Positions 15,601 through 23,235 of a DNA stretch of 29,671 nucleotides are shown here, one piece after another. The number at the start of each line of letters is the position of its first letter. Positions within the stretch are counted from its first letter, which is position 1. Under the pieces are notes generated by a model. It was not told the origin of the DNA, made no database searches, and saw only the letters and a program-made list of their open reading frames with translations. The position numbers were made by a program, and so were the translations under genes. Source of the stretch: an uncultured Saprospiraceae bacterium (GTDB lineage: Bacteria > Bacteroidota > Bacteroidia > Chitinophagales > Saprospiraceae); NCBI GenBank assembly GCA_938002705.1, contig CALLAG010000031.1, forward strand, positions 1-29,671, in the 5' to 3' direction.

Positions 15601-18600
15601 AACATAGCACAGATTACAGCTGATAATGGTGATGATAGAGATAGTGATCCTAATGGAGACGAGAATACAGATGACCTTGGTGATGGTATAGAAGATGATG
15701 ATGAGGACCAAGTCACAGTCAATGTAGGACAGAACTATGATTTGTCATTAGATATAGACCTGACTACGATGGGACCATTCAGTGTAGGGGATAACGTAAC
15801 ATTCCAGATTGTTGTTACTAATGAAGGATCATTAGTAGGCAATAACATTGAGGTATTAGATATAGCTCCTACAGGACTGATCTATGTAAGTGATGATTCT
15901 GGGACTAATACTAACGTTACAGGAACTGTACCGGGTGCTTGGGTTATAGGAACATTAGCCCCTAACGAGACAGCTATTATAAATGTAACGTACCAGATAG
16001 ACCCTACATTTATGGGCATGGTGCTTAATAATAATGCAGAGATAACGATAGATGATGGAGATGATATAGATAGTGATCCGCAGTCTGGCTTCGATACAGA
16101 TGACTTAGGTGATGGTATCGCTGATGATGATGAAGGTACAGTTATGGTGATGGTCGGTCAAGTCTATGACTTGTCACTGACTAAGACTGTTATCTCTAAT
16201 GGTCCATATTTTCCTAACGGTACATTGACTTATCAGATAACTTTATCTAACGATGGTACACTCGATGCTTCTAATGTAGAAGTAACAGATACACCACCTT
16301 CTGGACTGACATATGTAAGCAGTAATGCTGCTACTAATGCTAATGTTACTGAGACAAGTAACGGCGTATTTGTGGTGTCGGCATTATCAGCGCAGAGTAC
16401 TGAAGTAATAGAAGTATCTTATCAGATAGATGGCGACTTCATGGGTACGACTATCTCTAATAATGTACAGATTACAGCCGATGATGGTGATGATACAGAT
16501 AGTGATCCAGATAGTGATGATACTGTTGATGATCTTGATGATGGTCTTCCAGATGATGATGAAGATTCTGAGATAGTTAATGTCGGACAAGTTTTTGATT
16601 TAGAATTAACTAAGAATGTCGTAGGACCTACTACCAAGACCTTAGGATCTGAGGTAACTTATGCAATAGCAATAACGAATGCAGGATCATTAAATGCAAC
16701 TAACATAAATATCGCAGATGCTCCTGGTCCAGGATTAATATATGTATCAAGTAATGCAGCCACTTTAGTTAACGTTACTGAGACAAGTCCAGGCAACTGG
16801 ACATTATCAAGTCTCGCTTCTATGGGCGTCGAGACTATCGAAGTGACTTATCAGATAGATCCTAATTACACAGGAATGACTGCTACTAATCAAGCTGAGA
16901 TTACCTCAGCAGATGGTGGTACAGATATAGATAGTGATCCTAATACAAGTTATGATACAGATGACCTCGGTGACGGTGTAGAAGATGATGACGAGGGTAG
17001 AGCAGATGTTACGATAGATCTTAATTATGATCTCGCTGTAAGTAAGACTGTTATTACAACAGGACCATATAGAGCTGGAGATAATATTACTTTTGATATA
17101 GTCGTCTCTAACGAAGGGACAGTCGATGCTAATAATATAGAAATATCAGAATTACCTAACACGGGACTTATCTACGTTAACAGTTTATTCAGTAACAATG
17201 TAACTGAAGGAGCACAAGGTATCTGGACTGTATTAAGCCTTACGGCAAATGCAACAGAAACGATTACAGTGACTTACCAAATAGAGCCTAACTTTACGGG
17301 TACATCCGTTATTAATAATGTAAGAATTACAGCGTATGATGGTACTGACGTAGATAGTGATCCAGATGTAGGTCCAGAAGCAGATGATTATAATGATGGT
17401 GTACCTGATGATGATGAAGATGAGGTAGCCTTAGACATAGAACAGATCTATGATCTTTCTTTAGTAAAGACTGTAACAAGTAATGGTCCTTATGAGCCTG
17501 GAGATATGGTGACTTATTCTATAGTTGTCTCTAATGATGGATCTCTTCCTGCAAGCAATATAGAATTTAGAGACACAGCGACACCAACTCTATTATTCCA
17601 GAGTGATGATAGCGGCATGAATGCTAACATTACAAGTCTTGGAGGTGGATTATACCAGATAGGAGCCTTAGCGGCAGGATCTACAGAGACCGTTAATCTT
17701 ATATTCCAGATAGATCCTCTATATGCTGGAGGACCAGTAGGTAACGTAGGTCAGATAACAGCTGATGACGGCGATGATACGGATAGTGATCCAGACTCAG
17801 GACCTGATCAGGATGATAATGATGACGGTATCCCTGATGATGATGAGGATGAAGGAATAATCGACGTATTAATCAACGGAAGTATAGGAGACTTCGTATT
17901 TGAAGATACTAATGGTAATGGTATTCAAGATTTTAACGAAACTGGCTTCCCTAACGTAAGAGTTAATTTATACAACGTCAATGGTTTTATAGTAGACTTT
18001 CAGTTTACTAATGCATCTGGTAATTACTTATTTGGAGATGTACCAGCTGGTAATTATTACATAGAGATTGTATATCCTGAGGGATATGCTAATACATTCT
18101 TCAACCAAGGAGGAGATGATACAATAGATAGTGATGTGGATAACTCTAATGGACCAGGGACTACGCCTATAATTAACTTAGGGCCTGGAGAGAATGATCT
18201 ATCCATCGACATAGGTATCAATGAGTGTATCCCTATCGGTGAGTTAGTATGGTTTGATTATAATGAGAACGATGTTATCGATCCATTCGAAAATGGTATC
18301 AATGGTATCAGAGTAGAATTATATAGACAAGATAGTAACGGTGCATTTGTTCTATGGGATGTAACTCATACTGGACATAAGCCAGGTTCTCCATCTGATG
18401 ATGGGTACTATAAGTTCTGCGTATCTCCTGGTAGTTATTATGTGAGATTTGTTAATCCACCATTACAGTTAGTTCCGGTGGTACCTAATTTCGGTAATAA
18501 TGAAAATACAGATAGTGATGTCACAGGAATGTTTGGTTCTGGAACGACGGATAACTTTACAGTTGTAAGTGGAGATGAGAGATGTGATATAGGAGCAGGT

Positions 18601-19533
18601 TTCTACGCTATGGGCAGCATCGGTGATTACGTATGGCTCGATAATAATGGTAATGGAATGAGAGATTCTAATGACCAAGGTATGGAAGGTATCGTTGTAA
18701 GAGCTATTAATGATAATGGTGATGAGGTAGCCAGTGCTATCTCTGATGAGAATGGTAAGTATGTTCTCGATTACTTGACTAAGAGTACAATGTACTTAGA
18801 GTTTGACTCACCTGATGGTTATAGCTTTACACAAGCACACATGGGTTCTGATGATAGAATAGATTCAGATGTAGATAATTCTAATGGTGAGAATACAACA
18901 GATTACTTTACTATCAACCCTGGTATACATGTACCTAATATAGATGCAGGATTAATGTCCAGAGTATTATCAATAGACTGGAGTAGTGTATCTGGAGAAT
19001 ATAAGCAAAATCATAATTTAGTTAAGTGGTCTATACAGTCTGATGTTGATATAAGTCACTTTACGATAGAGAGATCTTTTGATAACATTGAAGATTTCGT
19101 AGAGATAGGAAAAGTACTTTCAGATACGCAAGAATCTAATTATGATTATAAAGATTATGATATCATAGAGCCAGGATTCTATTACTATAGAATATTACAG
19201 ACAGATATTAATGGAGAAGAGGAGTATTCTAAAGTCATATCTATAGAAGTATCTAATGCACTATCTGATAAGGTGGAGATGTATCCGAATCCAGTTGTCG
19301 AAGAATTAATAATTGCTGTTGATATGGATCGCGAGGTTGCTAATTTTGGCATACAACTATACGATAGGTTAGGACAACTTGTAAAATCTAATTTGCTAAA
19401 AGCTCAAAATTTGAGAGCTGGCAAAAATCAATTTAACGTTAACGTGACTGATATACCAGATGGTATGTATAATGTTAAGATCAATATAGATAATGAAATA
19501 TTGTTTAAGAAATTAATCGTTCTTAAGCAGTAG
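12613..19533 (+). CDS. Giant T9SS-secreted adhesin: six DUF11 modules and three SdrD-B-like domains
   Basis: A 2306-residue exported surface protein. Domain order: signal peptide (1-24); beta-sandwich (about 50-220); one SprB-like repeat (about 225-300, 'GSITITASGGTGAYEYSND'); a propeller-like region (about 340-680, 'VSKIDAFTGDVTQY', 'YRMDPDNGAILSSF'); two Ig-like stretches (about 705-895); six DUF11 repeats (897-1755); three SdrD-B-like domains (from 1756, about 1873 and 2001 to 2115, each with a calcium-type loop such as 'DTNGNGIQDFNE' or 'DNNGNGMRDSND'); an Fn3-like domain (2116-2220, 'FTIERSFDNIEDFVEIGKV'); and a type A sorting domain (2221-2306, 'VEMYPNPVVEELII'). The DUF11 and SdrD-B arrays would make a long, calcium-stiffened stalk. 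Probable role: adhesion or matrix. No enzyme motif is seen. A strong terminator follows. Confidence 0.9.
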   Translation: MRNTKPFLILAFSMLISLANVLQASGGHSFAAFKAQSSEKFNPFLITKALGTTTESHYAGSSFFFGDPDDSLWGGSGNASGAPDGLSANTFVFPNKKSRYLLLKDFDFNIPCNAVVTDIAFNVTRRNNSTVDAADVEVRIFNPVTLNFSVLNNADPGPWIEGGAYETIVYSDATWGETFSPETLNDPRFGLVISVANLEPAGRSDAQIDAVEMVVCYDVSDPIGTPISITTAKVDACFDQGSITITASGGTGAYEYSNDAGMTWQASNVFDGLSFGDYIVTVRSTDGSCQTANFYCNVSGDDRILQAGDMVVACSTYPGSRVTLAVEKTQPFNDFYNDGFVGTDVSGLLPVHPYEWTVSDLGGEVFSFSIDQNRNIYTAVTTLYDLVPGAMISPVVSKIDAFTGDVTQYTTLPGNVGAAGVEYDTLCNNLYIANLDDGMIYRMDPDNGAILSSFDPLGADDGVAGYAPLGERVVAVTYNYSDGRLYYSVWHSDFNMSGVKNTIRSVAIDPATCDFLPATDQLELEQPWLTEYGDPTATSNYNMPVGDIVFSDDGSIMLLSEVGFDSDGPSSKPHESRILQYNGSSVNWTLSTNVPADNVNLQHEVGEVSDGLNARGGIDFANSGFDADKCAIEDEQFIVATADALRGANCNTFGCIYGLQYLPLAGGNSANSVILDIGRDFSSQLKSVFGDVDVVRGCQESVFCCPSITGTPMDETICPGAAASTVTATTETDSLALVYHTTLPADSMAIYADGIKIDIEATVGGSATLDLSNLPTTAGTYYVYIVTHPTPAGAYCRPNLPFVVTVATPTTLELTGASLVCVDDDIVSFTGTPAPAGMAMGAFSTTATAGLSDNGDGTADFDPTTAGAGTYDVTYTYTDPDGCPSSITNSIEVDPCFEYDLSLAKTVTSTGPYMPGSTVSYDIVITNEGDLEGINIEVSDTPPTGLTLVSSSAATNPNITETTPGNYTIASVPVSGSETISLSYTIDMDFMGTSLLNIAQITADNGDDRDSDPNGDENTDDLGDGIEDDDEDQVTVNVGQNYDLSLDIDLTTMGPFSVGDNVTFQIVVTNEGSLVGNNIEVLDIAPTGLIYVSDDSGTNTNVTGTVPGAWVIGTLAPNETAIINVTYQIDPTFMGMVLNNNAEITIDDGDDIDSDPQSGFDTDDLGDGIADDDEGTVMVMVGQVYDLSLTKTVISNGPYFPNGTLTYQITLSNDGTLDASNVEVTDTPPSGLTYVSSNAATNANVTETSNGVFVVSALSAQSTEVIEVSYQIDGDFMGTTISNNVQITADDGDDTDSDPDSDDTVDDLDDGLPDDDEDSEIVNVGQVFDLELTKNVVGPTTKTLGSEVTYAIAITNAGSLNATNINIADAPGPGLIYVSSNAATLVNVTETSPGNWTLSSLASMGVETIEVTYQIDPNYTGMTATNQAEITSADGGTDIDSDPNTSYDTDDLGDGVEDDDEGRADVTIDLNYDLAVSKTVITTGPYRAGDNITFDIVVSNEGTVDANNIEISELPNTGLIYVNSLFSNNVTEGAQGIWTVLSLTANATETITVTYQIEPNFTGTSVINNVRITAYDGTDVDSDPDVGPEADDYNDGVPDDDEDEVALDIEQIYDLSLVKTVTSNGPYEPGDMVTYSIVVSNDGSLPASNIEFRDTATPTLLFQSDDSGMNANITSLGGGLYQIGALAAGSTETVNLIFQIDPLYAGGPVGNVGQITADDGDDTDSDPDSGPDQDDNDDGIPDDDEDEGIIDVLINGSIGDFVFEDTNGNGIQDFNETGFPNVRVNLYNVNGFIVDFQFTNASGNYLFGDVPAGNYYIEIVYPEGYANTFFNQGGDDTIDSDVDNSNGPGTTPIINLGPGENDLSIDIGINECIPIGELVWFDYNENDVIDPFENGINGIRVELYRQDSNGAFVLWDVTHTGHKPGSPSDDGYYKFCVSPGSYYVRFVNPPLQLVPVVPNFGNNENTDSDVTGMFGSGTTDNFTVVSGDERCDIGAGFYAMGSIGDYVWLDNNGNGMRDSNDQGMEGIVVRAINDNGDEVASAISDENGKYVLDYLTKSTMYLEFDSPDGYSFTQAHMGSDDRIDSDVDNSNGENTTDYFTINPGIHVPNIDAGLMSRVLSIDWSSVSGEYKQNHNLVKWSIQSDVDISHFTIERSFDNIEDFVEIGKVLSDTQESNYDYKDYDIIEPGFYYYRILQTDINGEEEYSKVISIEVSNALSDKVEMYPNPVVEELIIAVDMDREVANFGIQLYDRLGQLVKSNLLKAQNLRAGKNQFNVNVTDIPDGMYNVKINIDNEILFKKLIVLKQ
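15301..17877 (+). repeat. Six tandem DUF11 modules with Asp-rich linkers
   Basis: Modules begin at 15301, 15730, 16159, 16588, 17020 and 17443, with steps of 429, 429, 429, 432 and 423 nt (141-144 residues). Each starts 'YDLSLxKTV', continues 'YxIxxxNxGxLxAxNI', and ends in an acidic linker such as 'DGDDTDSDPDSDDTVDD'. The linkers are encoded by GAT-rich DNA, which is why spurious minus-strand ORFs appear here. The acidic runs look like calcium-binding loops. Confidence 0.9.
17878..18957 (+). repeat. Three SdrD-B-like (Cna-B type) domains
   Basis: Begin at 17878 ('GSIGDFVFEDTNGNGIQD'), about 18229 ('IPIGELVWFDYNENDVID') and 18613 ('GSIGDYVWLDNNGNGMRD'). Each has a 'DxDxDG-like' loop and the ending 'DSDVDNSNGxGTT'. 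The third is the most similar to the single copy in giant protein 2. Confidence 0.85.
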
Positions 19534-19570
19534 AGATATAGTAATTTTTTATTCTATAAAACCCCAAGGA

Positions 19571-19600
19571 GGGAGATGCATATCGCGTCTCCCTTTTTTT
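19571..19600 (+). terminator. Intrinsic terminator of giant gene 1
   Basis: GGGAGATGC (19571-19579) pairs with GCGTCTCCC (19585-19593), a 9-bp stem with one T-G wobble and a 5-nt loop, followed directly by seven T residues. It starts 37 bp after the stop codon. Confidence 0.9.
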
Positions 19601-19776
19601 ATTGCCCATAGCTTAATTATTGTAAAGTGTTGATAGCTATTTTTTTGATTGTAGAATGAGTGTAACAAAACCCCTACACGATATAACTATAGGGTTACAA
19701 GCATAAGATTATTACCTAATTGTGCTTTATGATAGTCACATCTGTAGCTTCTCTAAGCATTTTTAATTTTATACAA

Positions 19777-19784
19777 TACTTTTG
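19777..19784 (+). promoter_or_regulatory. Candidate -7 box (TACTTTTG) for giant gene 2
   Basis: TACTTTTG matches TAnnTTTG exactly. It lies about 100 bp before the ATG of the next gene and after the terminator, so gene 2 can be transcribed on its own. The -33 element is not clear. The remainder of 19601-19883 holds an imperfect AACCC/GGGTT hairpin (about 19669-19697) and no ORF. Confidence 0.45.
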
Positions 19785-19883
19785 AAAGACAATCTAATTA
19801 CTTACATACCTGCCCCGTATTTAAGTCTCCACCCTAATAATTCCCTCTACACTTTTTTCCATTATTATTAAAATTCTATTGAG

Positions 19884-22800
19884 ATGAAAATCATTACTAC
19901 ACTATTATTTCTTATTACAGGAGCACTTACAATCTTCGGGCAGAAACCTATGGCATCAGTTAATGGCAGCACAGCTTTAACTACTGATACGGTACACGCA
20001 TTAGATGACGCAGTTATATCATTGGAGGTCTATCCTAATTCTGAATCATGGCTATGGATGGGACCTGAAGGTTATCTTACAACTGGAGCTGCCGTACTAC
20101 TTTCAGACTTTACAGCTGAGAAAGCAGGACTCTATACTGCAGCGAGCACTATAGAAGGTGATGATACAGTAATCGAATTTTCTCTTATTCACTTACAGGA
20201 AGATTTTGCAGATAATGATGTTGCATACTATGCATGTGGTACCGACTTAGTTACTATAAGTACTGGTACCTCAGGATTGATATATAGCTGGGATAATGGA
20301 ATGACTACGCCTACGATAGATGTAGATGGGCTTGCAAGTCCATATGGCGTTACAGTATCCACAATCTTTGGTGATACCGATACAGCTGATATCTCAGTGG
20401 TCAATACTCAAAATGCTACGATTAATATATCACTGACTCCAGTAACTTGCCATAACATACTAGAGGTTACTGCTCCTGTAGGTGCTGAGACTTATGTATG
20501 GTCTGATGGTCAGATAGGTCCGACTGCTTTAGTTGACTTATTTGCAATAGGACAGATAAGTGTGGATATGACAACTGCTTCAGGCTGTCAGTCTACTTTC
20601 ATGTATAATATAGATAAGTCAGATGTTTCTATAGAGCTTGAGAACATCCAAGTAGAGGGCTTCTGCTCGGGTGCTGATCTTGATCTCATTGCACCAGGAG
20701 GATATGACTCTTATACATGGGATAACGGTACTACGGGTCCAGTTAATACAATAATATCAACTCATAATAACCAGTCTTATGTAGATATGGTAGATAATGA
20801 AGGGTGCCTTACACGCAGATATATGACTGTAATTATTACGTCAGCGGTGACGGCACAGATGTCTTATAGTAATCCTACAGACTGCAGTCAGTTAGGTTCT
20901 GTAAGTCTATCTCTTGAGAATGTTACTGTAACTGACTTACCTCTCGCAGCCACTGTCTATGGGGAGAATAACTTCAGTCAGCAGTTTATACTTGATAGTA
21001 TCACTAATGAGCTACCATTACCTGCTGGGGCATATAATGTTATAGATATCCAAACTTTAGATGGTTGTAATTTTTCATTAGATGGATTCTTCATTGATTA
21101 TTATTATGGATTAGAGGAAGAGACTAACATGCCAGAAGTTACAATCTGTAGCGGTGACGAATTAGTATTAGAAGTAGTAGGAAATTATAATACAGCCATC
21201 TGGAGTGATGCAAGTACTGGTGGATCTATAACTATATCGCCATCTGAGACAAGTCTATATTCTGTAGATCTGTATCTATCTACAGGATGCAGTCAGAGAT
21301 TCTACTATCCAGTTACAGTGTTAGATTCTCCAGAAGCAGAAGTGACTGTCATGGACAGTGAAGGATCAGTAGATGGATCTGTTGCGATTAAGCTAACTCA
21401 GTATCATGCTGACATGTTTCCTATCTCGGTCACTGCCGTAGGACTTACAGGACAAGACACAGAAATAGGCGTTATGTTTTCGGACTCTATAAATATCCAA
21501 TTAGAAGAAGGAGAATATAATAACTTAATGCTAGTCCCTGCTGATTATTGTAGCTTAGAATTAGGAGATTTTGAGATTGAGTACATCCCTACATATACTA
21601 CAATTGATATGGGTATCGCCGAAGTATGTACAGGTTCTATGATGCAATTGTCAGCACCTTATACAGAAGGAGCGACATATCTATGGAATGATGGCACAGC
21701 ATCTATGAGTAATAGTATCTTAATATCAGGATCTATTTCTATAAGTGTAGAATCTACTGATAATCAAGGTAATGTAATAAATTATGTCTATTCGGTACTA
21801 ACTACAGAATCTACTATGGCTACATTATATGTCAATAATAGAGTCTCTAATGTGTTAGGTTCTATAGATATTGAGATAGATAATCCATCACCTGATATGT
21901 TTCCTATAGAGGTCTATGCTACAGATGTTGTATCAGGTGTAGCTCTAAGTATAGCTACGATGACTAGCTCAACGATGAATATACAGCTATCAGATAATAG
22001 TTACGAGAACCTTCAGTTGGTTAATGCATCCAGTTGTGTGACATCACTTGGAGATTTTGAGATAACATATCAGCCCAATAATGCTGAGAGGAGAGTAGAA
22101 GGTAAAGTATGGTTAGATGTTCTTTCTGAAGCAGGTATACTTGAGAATGAAGAACCTGGCTTAGAAGGTATTGTTGTCAGAGCTATTAACACAGAAGGTG
22201 ATATAAAAGCAGAAGTTGTCACTGATGCAGAAGGTTCTTATGTCATGAATGTGGATAAAGAAGATGTCTACATAGAGTTTCATTCTACTTATAATCTTGC
22301 AGTAACGATACCTGATCAAGGTGGTGATAACTCAATAGGAAGCGACGTAGATGGAAGTAATGGTCCTGGTACTACAGATATTATCTCAGTGGACGGAAAT
22401 GTTAATATCAATGCAGGATTTGTACATGGCGTATTGTCTATAGACTGGAATGATATCTCAGTAGTCCGTCAGAATGATGATCACCTTCTCACATGGAATG
22501 TCACTGGAGAGGAGAGCCTCAGTCATTATGAGATTGAGAGATCTATAGGTGGCTTGACTGATTTTAACTTACTTGGCGATGTGGGCTTATCGGATAATGA
22601 CCAATCACAAAAAACTTATGACTTTGTAGATGATTCTGTCGATCAACAAGAGATATATTATTATAGAGTAAAGCAAGTAGATATGGACGGGGTATACAGC
22701 TATTCTAAGATAGTGTCTATACAAGCTGATAATGATAGAGAAAATTCAGTTGATATAGGCTTAGATATCTATCCCATCCCAGCACATGATGATCTCAATA

Positions 22801-23012
22801 TCGAGATCAAAAGTAAAGTAAGTGCAGAAGAGATAATTGTTGATGTATATACTCTGACAGGAACATTAGTAAAAACACAATCAATAAAGACACTCAGAGA
22901 TATTCAGAATCAAAAACTTGAACTCAATATCAGTGAATTAGAGACAGGACTATACATATTAAACTTAACAATAGATAAGCAACTGATTTCAAGTAAGATA
23001 GTAGTTGAATAA
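19884..23012 (+). CDS. Large T9SS-secreted protein with alternating Ig-like modules
   Basis: A 1042-residue exported protein. The signal peptide spans residues 1-19 (ends 'TIFGQ'). The first half has Ig-like beta modules, each with 'C-G-L' and a 'Y-x-W-D-x-G' signature ('IYSWDNG', 'TYVWSDG', 'SYTWDNG', 'AIWSDAS', 'TYLWNDG'). Residues about 330-732 contain a composite tandem repeat. A single SdrD-B-like domain ('GKVWLDVLSEAGILENEEPG', then 'GIVVRAIN', 'GSDVDGSNGPGTTD') leads into an Fn3-like domain ('LSHYEIERSIGG', 'YYYRVKQVDMDGVYSYSKIV') and a type A sorting domain ('LDIYPIPAHDDLNIEI', 'LNISELETGLYIL'). The last ~300 residues are closely related to the C-terminus of giant protein 1. Surface-anchored; a structural or adhesive role is likely. 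No catalytic motif is seen. Confidence 0.87.
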   Translation: MKIITTLLFLITGALTIFGQKPMASVNGSTALTTDTVHALDDAVISLEVYPNSESWLWMGPEGYLTTGAAVLLSDFTAEKAGLYTAASTIEGDDTVIEFSLIHLQEDFADNDVAYYACGTDLVTISTGTSGLIYSWDNGMTTPTIDVDGLASPYGVTVSTIFGDTDTADISVVNTQNATINISLTPVTCHNILEVTAPVGAETYVWSDGQIGPTALVDLFAIGQISVDMTTASGCQSTFMYNIDKSDVSIELENIQVEGFCSGADLDLIAPGGYDSYTWDNGTTGPVNTIISTHNNQSYVDMVDNEGCLTRRYMTVIITSAVTAQMSYSNPTDCSQLGSVSLSLENVTVTDLPLAATVYGENNFSQQFILDSITNELPLPAGAYNVIDIQTLDGCNFSLDGFFIDYYYGLEEETNMPEVTICSGDELVLEVVGNYNTAIWSDASTGGSITISPSETSLYSVDLYLSTGCSQRFYYPVTVLDSPEAEVTVMDSEGSVDGSVAIKLTQYHADMFPISVTAVGLTGQDTEIGVMFSDSINIQLEEGEYNNLMLVPADYCSLELGDFEIEYIPTYTTIDMGIAEVCTGSMMQLSAPYTEGATYLWNDGTASMSNSILISGSISISVESTDNQGNVINYVYSVLTTESTMATLYVNNRVSNVLGSIDIEIDNPSPDMFPIEVYATDVVSGVALSIATMTSSTMNIQLSDNSYENLQLVNASSCVTSLGDFEITYQPNNAERRVEGKVWLDVLSEAGILENEEPGLEGIVVRAINTEGDIKAEVVTDAEGSYVMNVDKEDVYIEFHSTYNLAVTIPDQGGDNSIGSDVDGSNGPGTTDIISVDGNVNINAGFVHGVLSIDWNDISVVRQNDDHLLTWNVTGEESLSHYEIERSIGGLTDFNLLGDVGLSDNDQSQKTYDFVDDSVDQQEIYYYRVKQVDMDGVYSYSKIVSIQADNDRENSVDIGLDIYPIPAHDDLNIEIKSKVSAEEIIVDVYTLTGTLVKTQSIKTLRDIQNQKLELNISELETGLYILNLTIDKQLISSKIVVE
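20868..22080 (+). repeat. Composite tandem repeat of about 160 residues
   Basis: Three copies of a beta unit begin near 20871, 21342 and 21822. The landmark 'GS[VI]' motif recurs 160 and 161 residues apart. The second and third copies share 'DMFPI.V.A' and all end 'C...LGDFEI.Y.P' or similar. Between them sit two 'CSG/CTG..L.L...Y/I.W.D' Ig-like units. The repeat is divergent at DNA level but regular in length. Confidence 0.75.
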
Positions 23013-23039
23013 GATAACTTTTATCTCATAGAATTATAG

Positions 23040-23071
23040 AATGCCGCATTGATATCCTTTGCGGCATTTTT
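23040..23071 (+). terminator. Intrinsic terminator of giant gene 2
   Basis: AATGCCGCA (23040-23048) and TGCGGCATT (23060-23068) form a perfect 9-bp stem with an 11-nt loop, followed by T residues (23067-23071). It is 28 bp after the stop codon. Confidence 0.9.
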
Positions 23072-23101
23072 ATATAAAAGTTTTAACATCAGAGATTAAC
23101 A

Positions 23102-23137
23102 TATTACAATTAATTTTAATATGTTTGTTGTCTATTC
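23102..23137 (+). promoter_or_regulatory. Conserved promoter block of giant gene 3
   Basis: Contains TATGTTTG (23120-23127), an exact TAnnTTTG -7 box, with TATTACAA placed 18 bp upstream, as in the block at 12427-12462 (29 of 36 identical, no gaps). It lies 109 bp before the ATG and just past the terminator of gene 2, so giant gene 3 has its own promoter. Confidence 0.55.
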
Positions 23138-23235
23138 GTGATTTCCCTGTCTCTAATAGTCGCAATCTATATATTTAATTATACTCTAATTCCCAAGATC
23201 AGTAGTACTTTTTAAATATTCTAAAAATTGATTTG

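Noticed and set aside
16387..16637. Two overlapping minus-strand ORFs inside the DUF11 array
   Set aside because: They are shadows of GAT/GAC-rich acidic linkers read in reverse; the product is low-complexity Ile/Ser sequence with no domain or start signal.
15301..17877. Regularly spaced repeats that could suggest a CRISPR array
   Set aside because: The period is about 429 nt, the repeats are divergent, and an open frame runs through them: they are protein modules.
12613..19533. LPXTG-anchored Sdr-type adhesin as in Firmicutes
   Set aside because: There is no LPXTG motif or C-terminal TM; the protein ends in a T9SS sorting domain.
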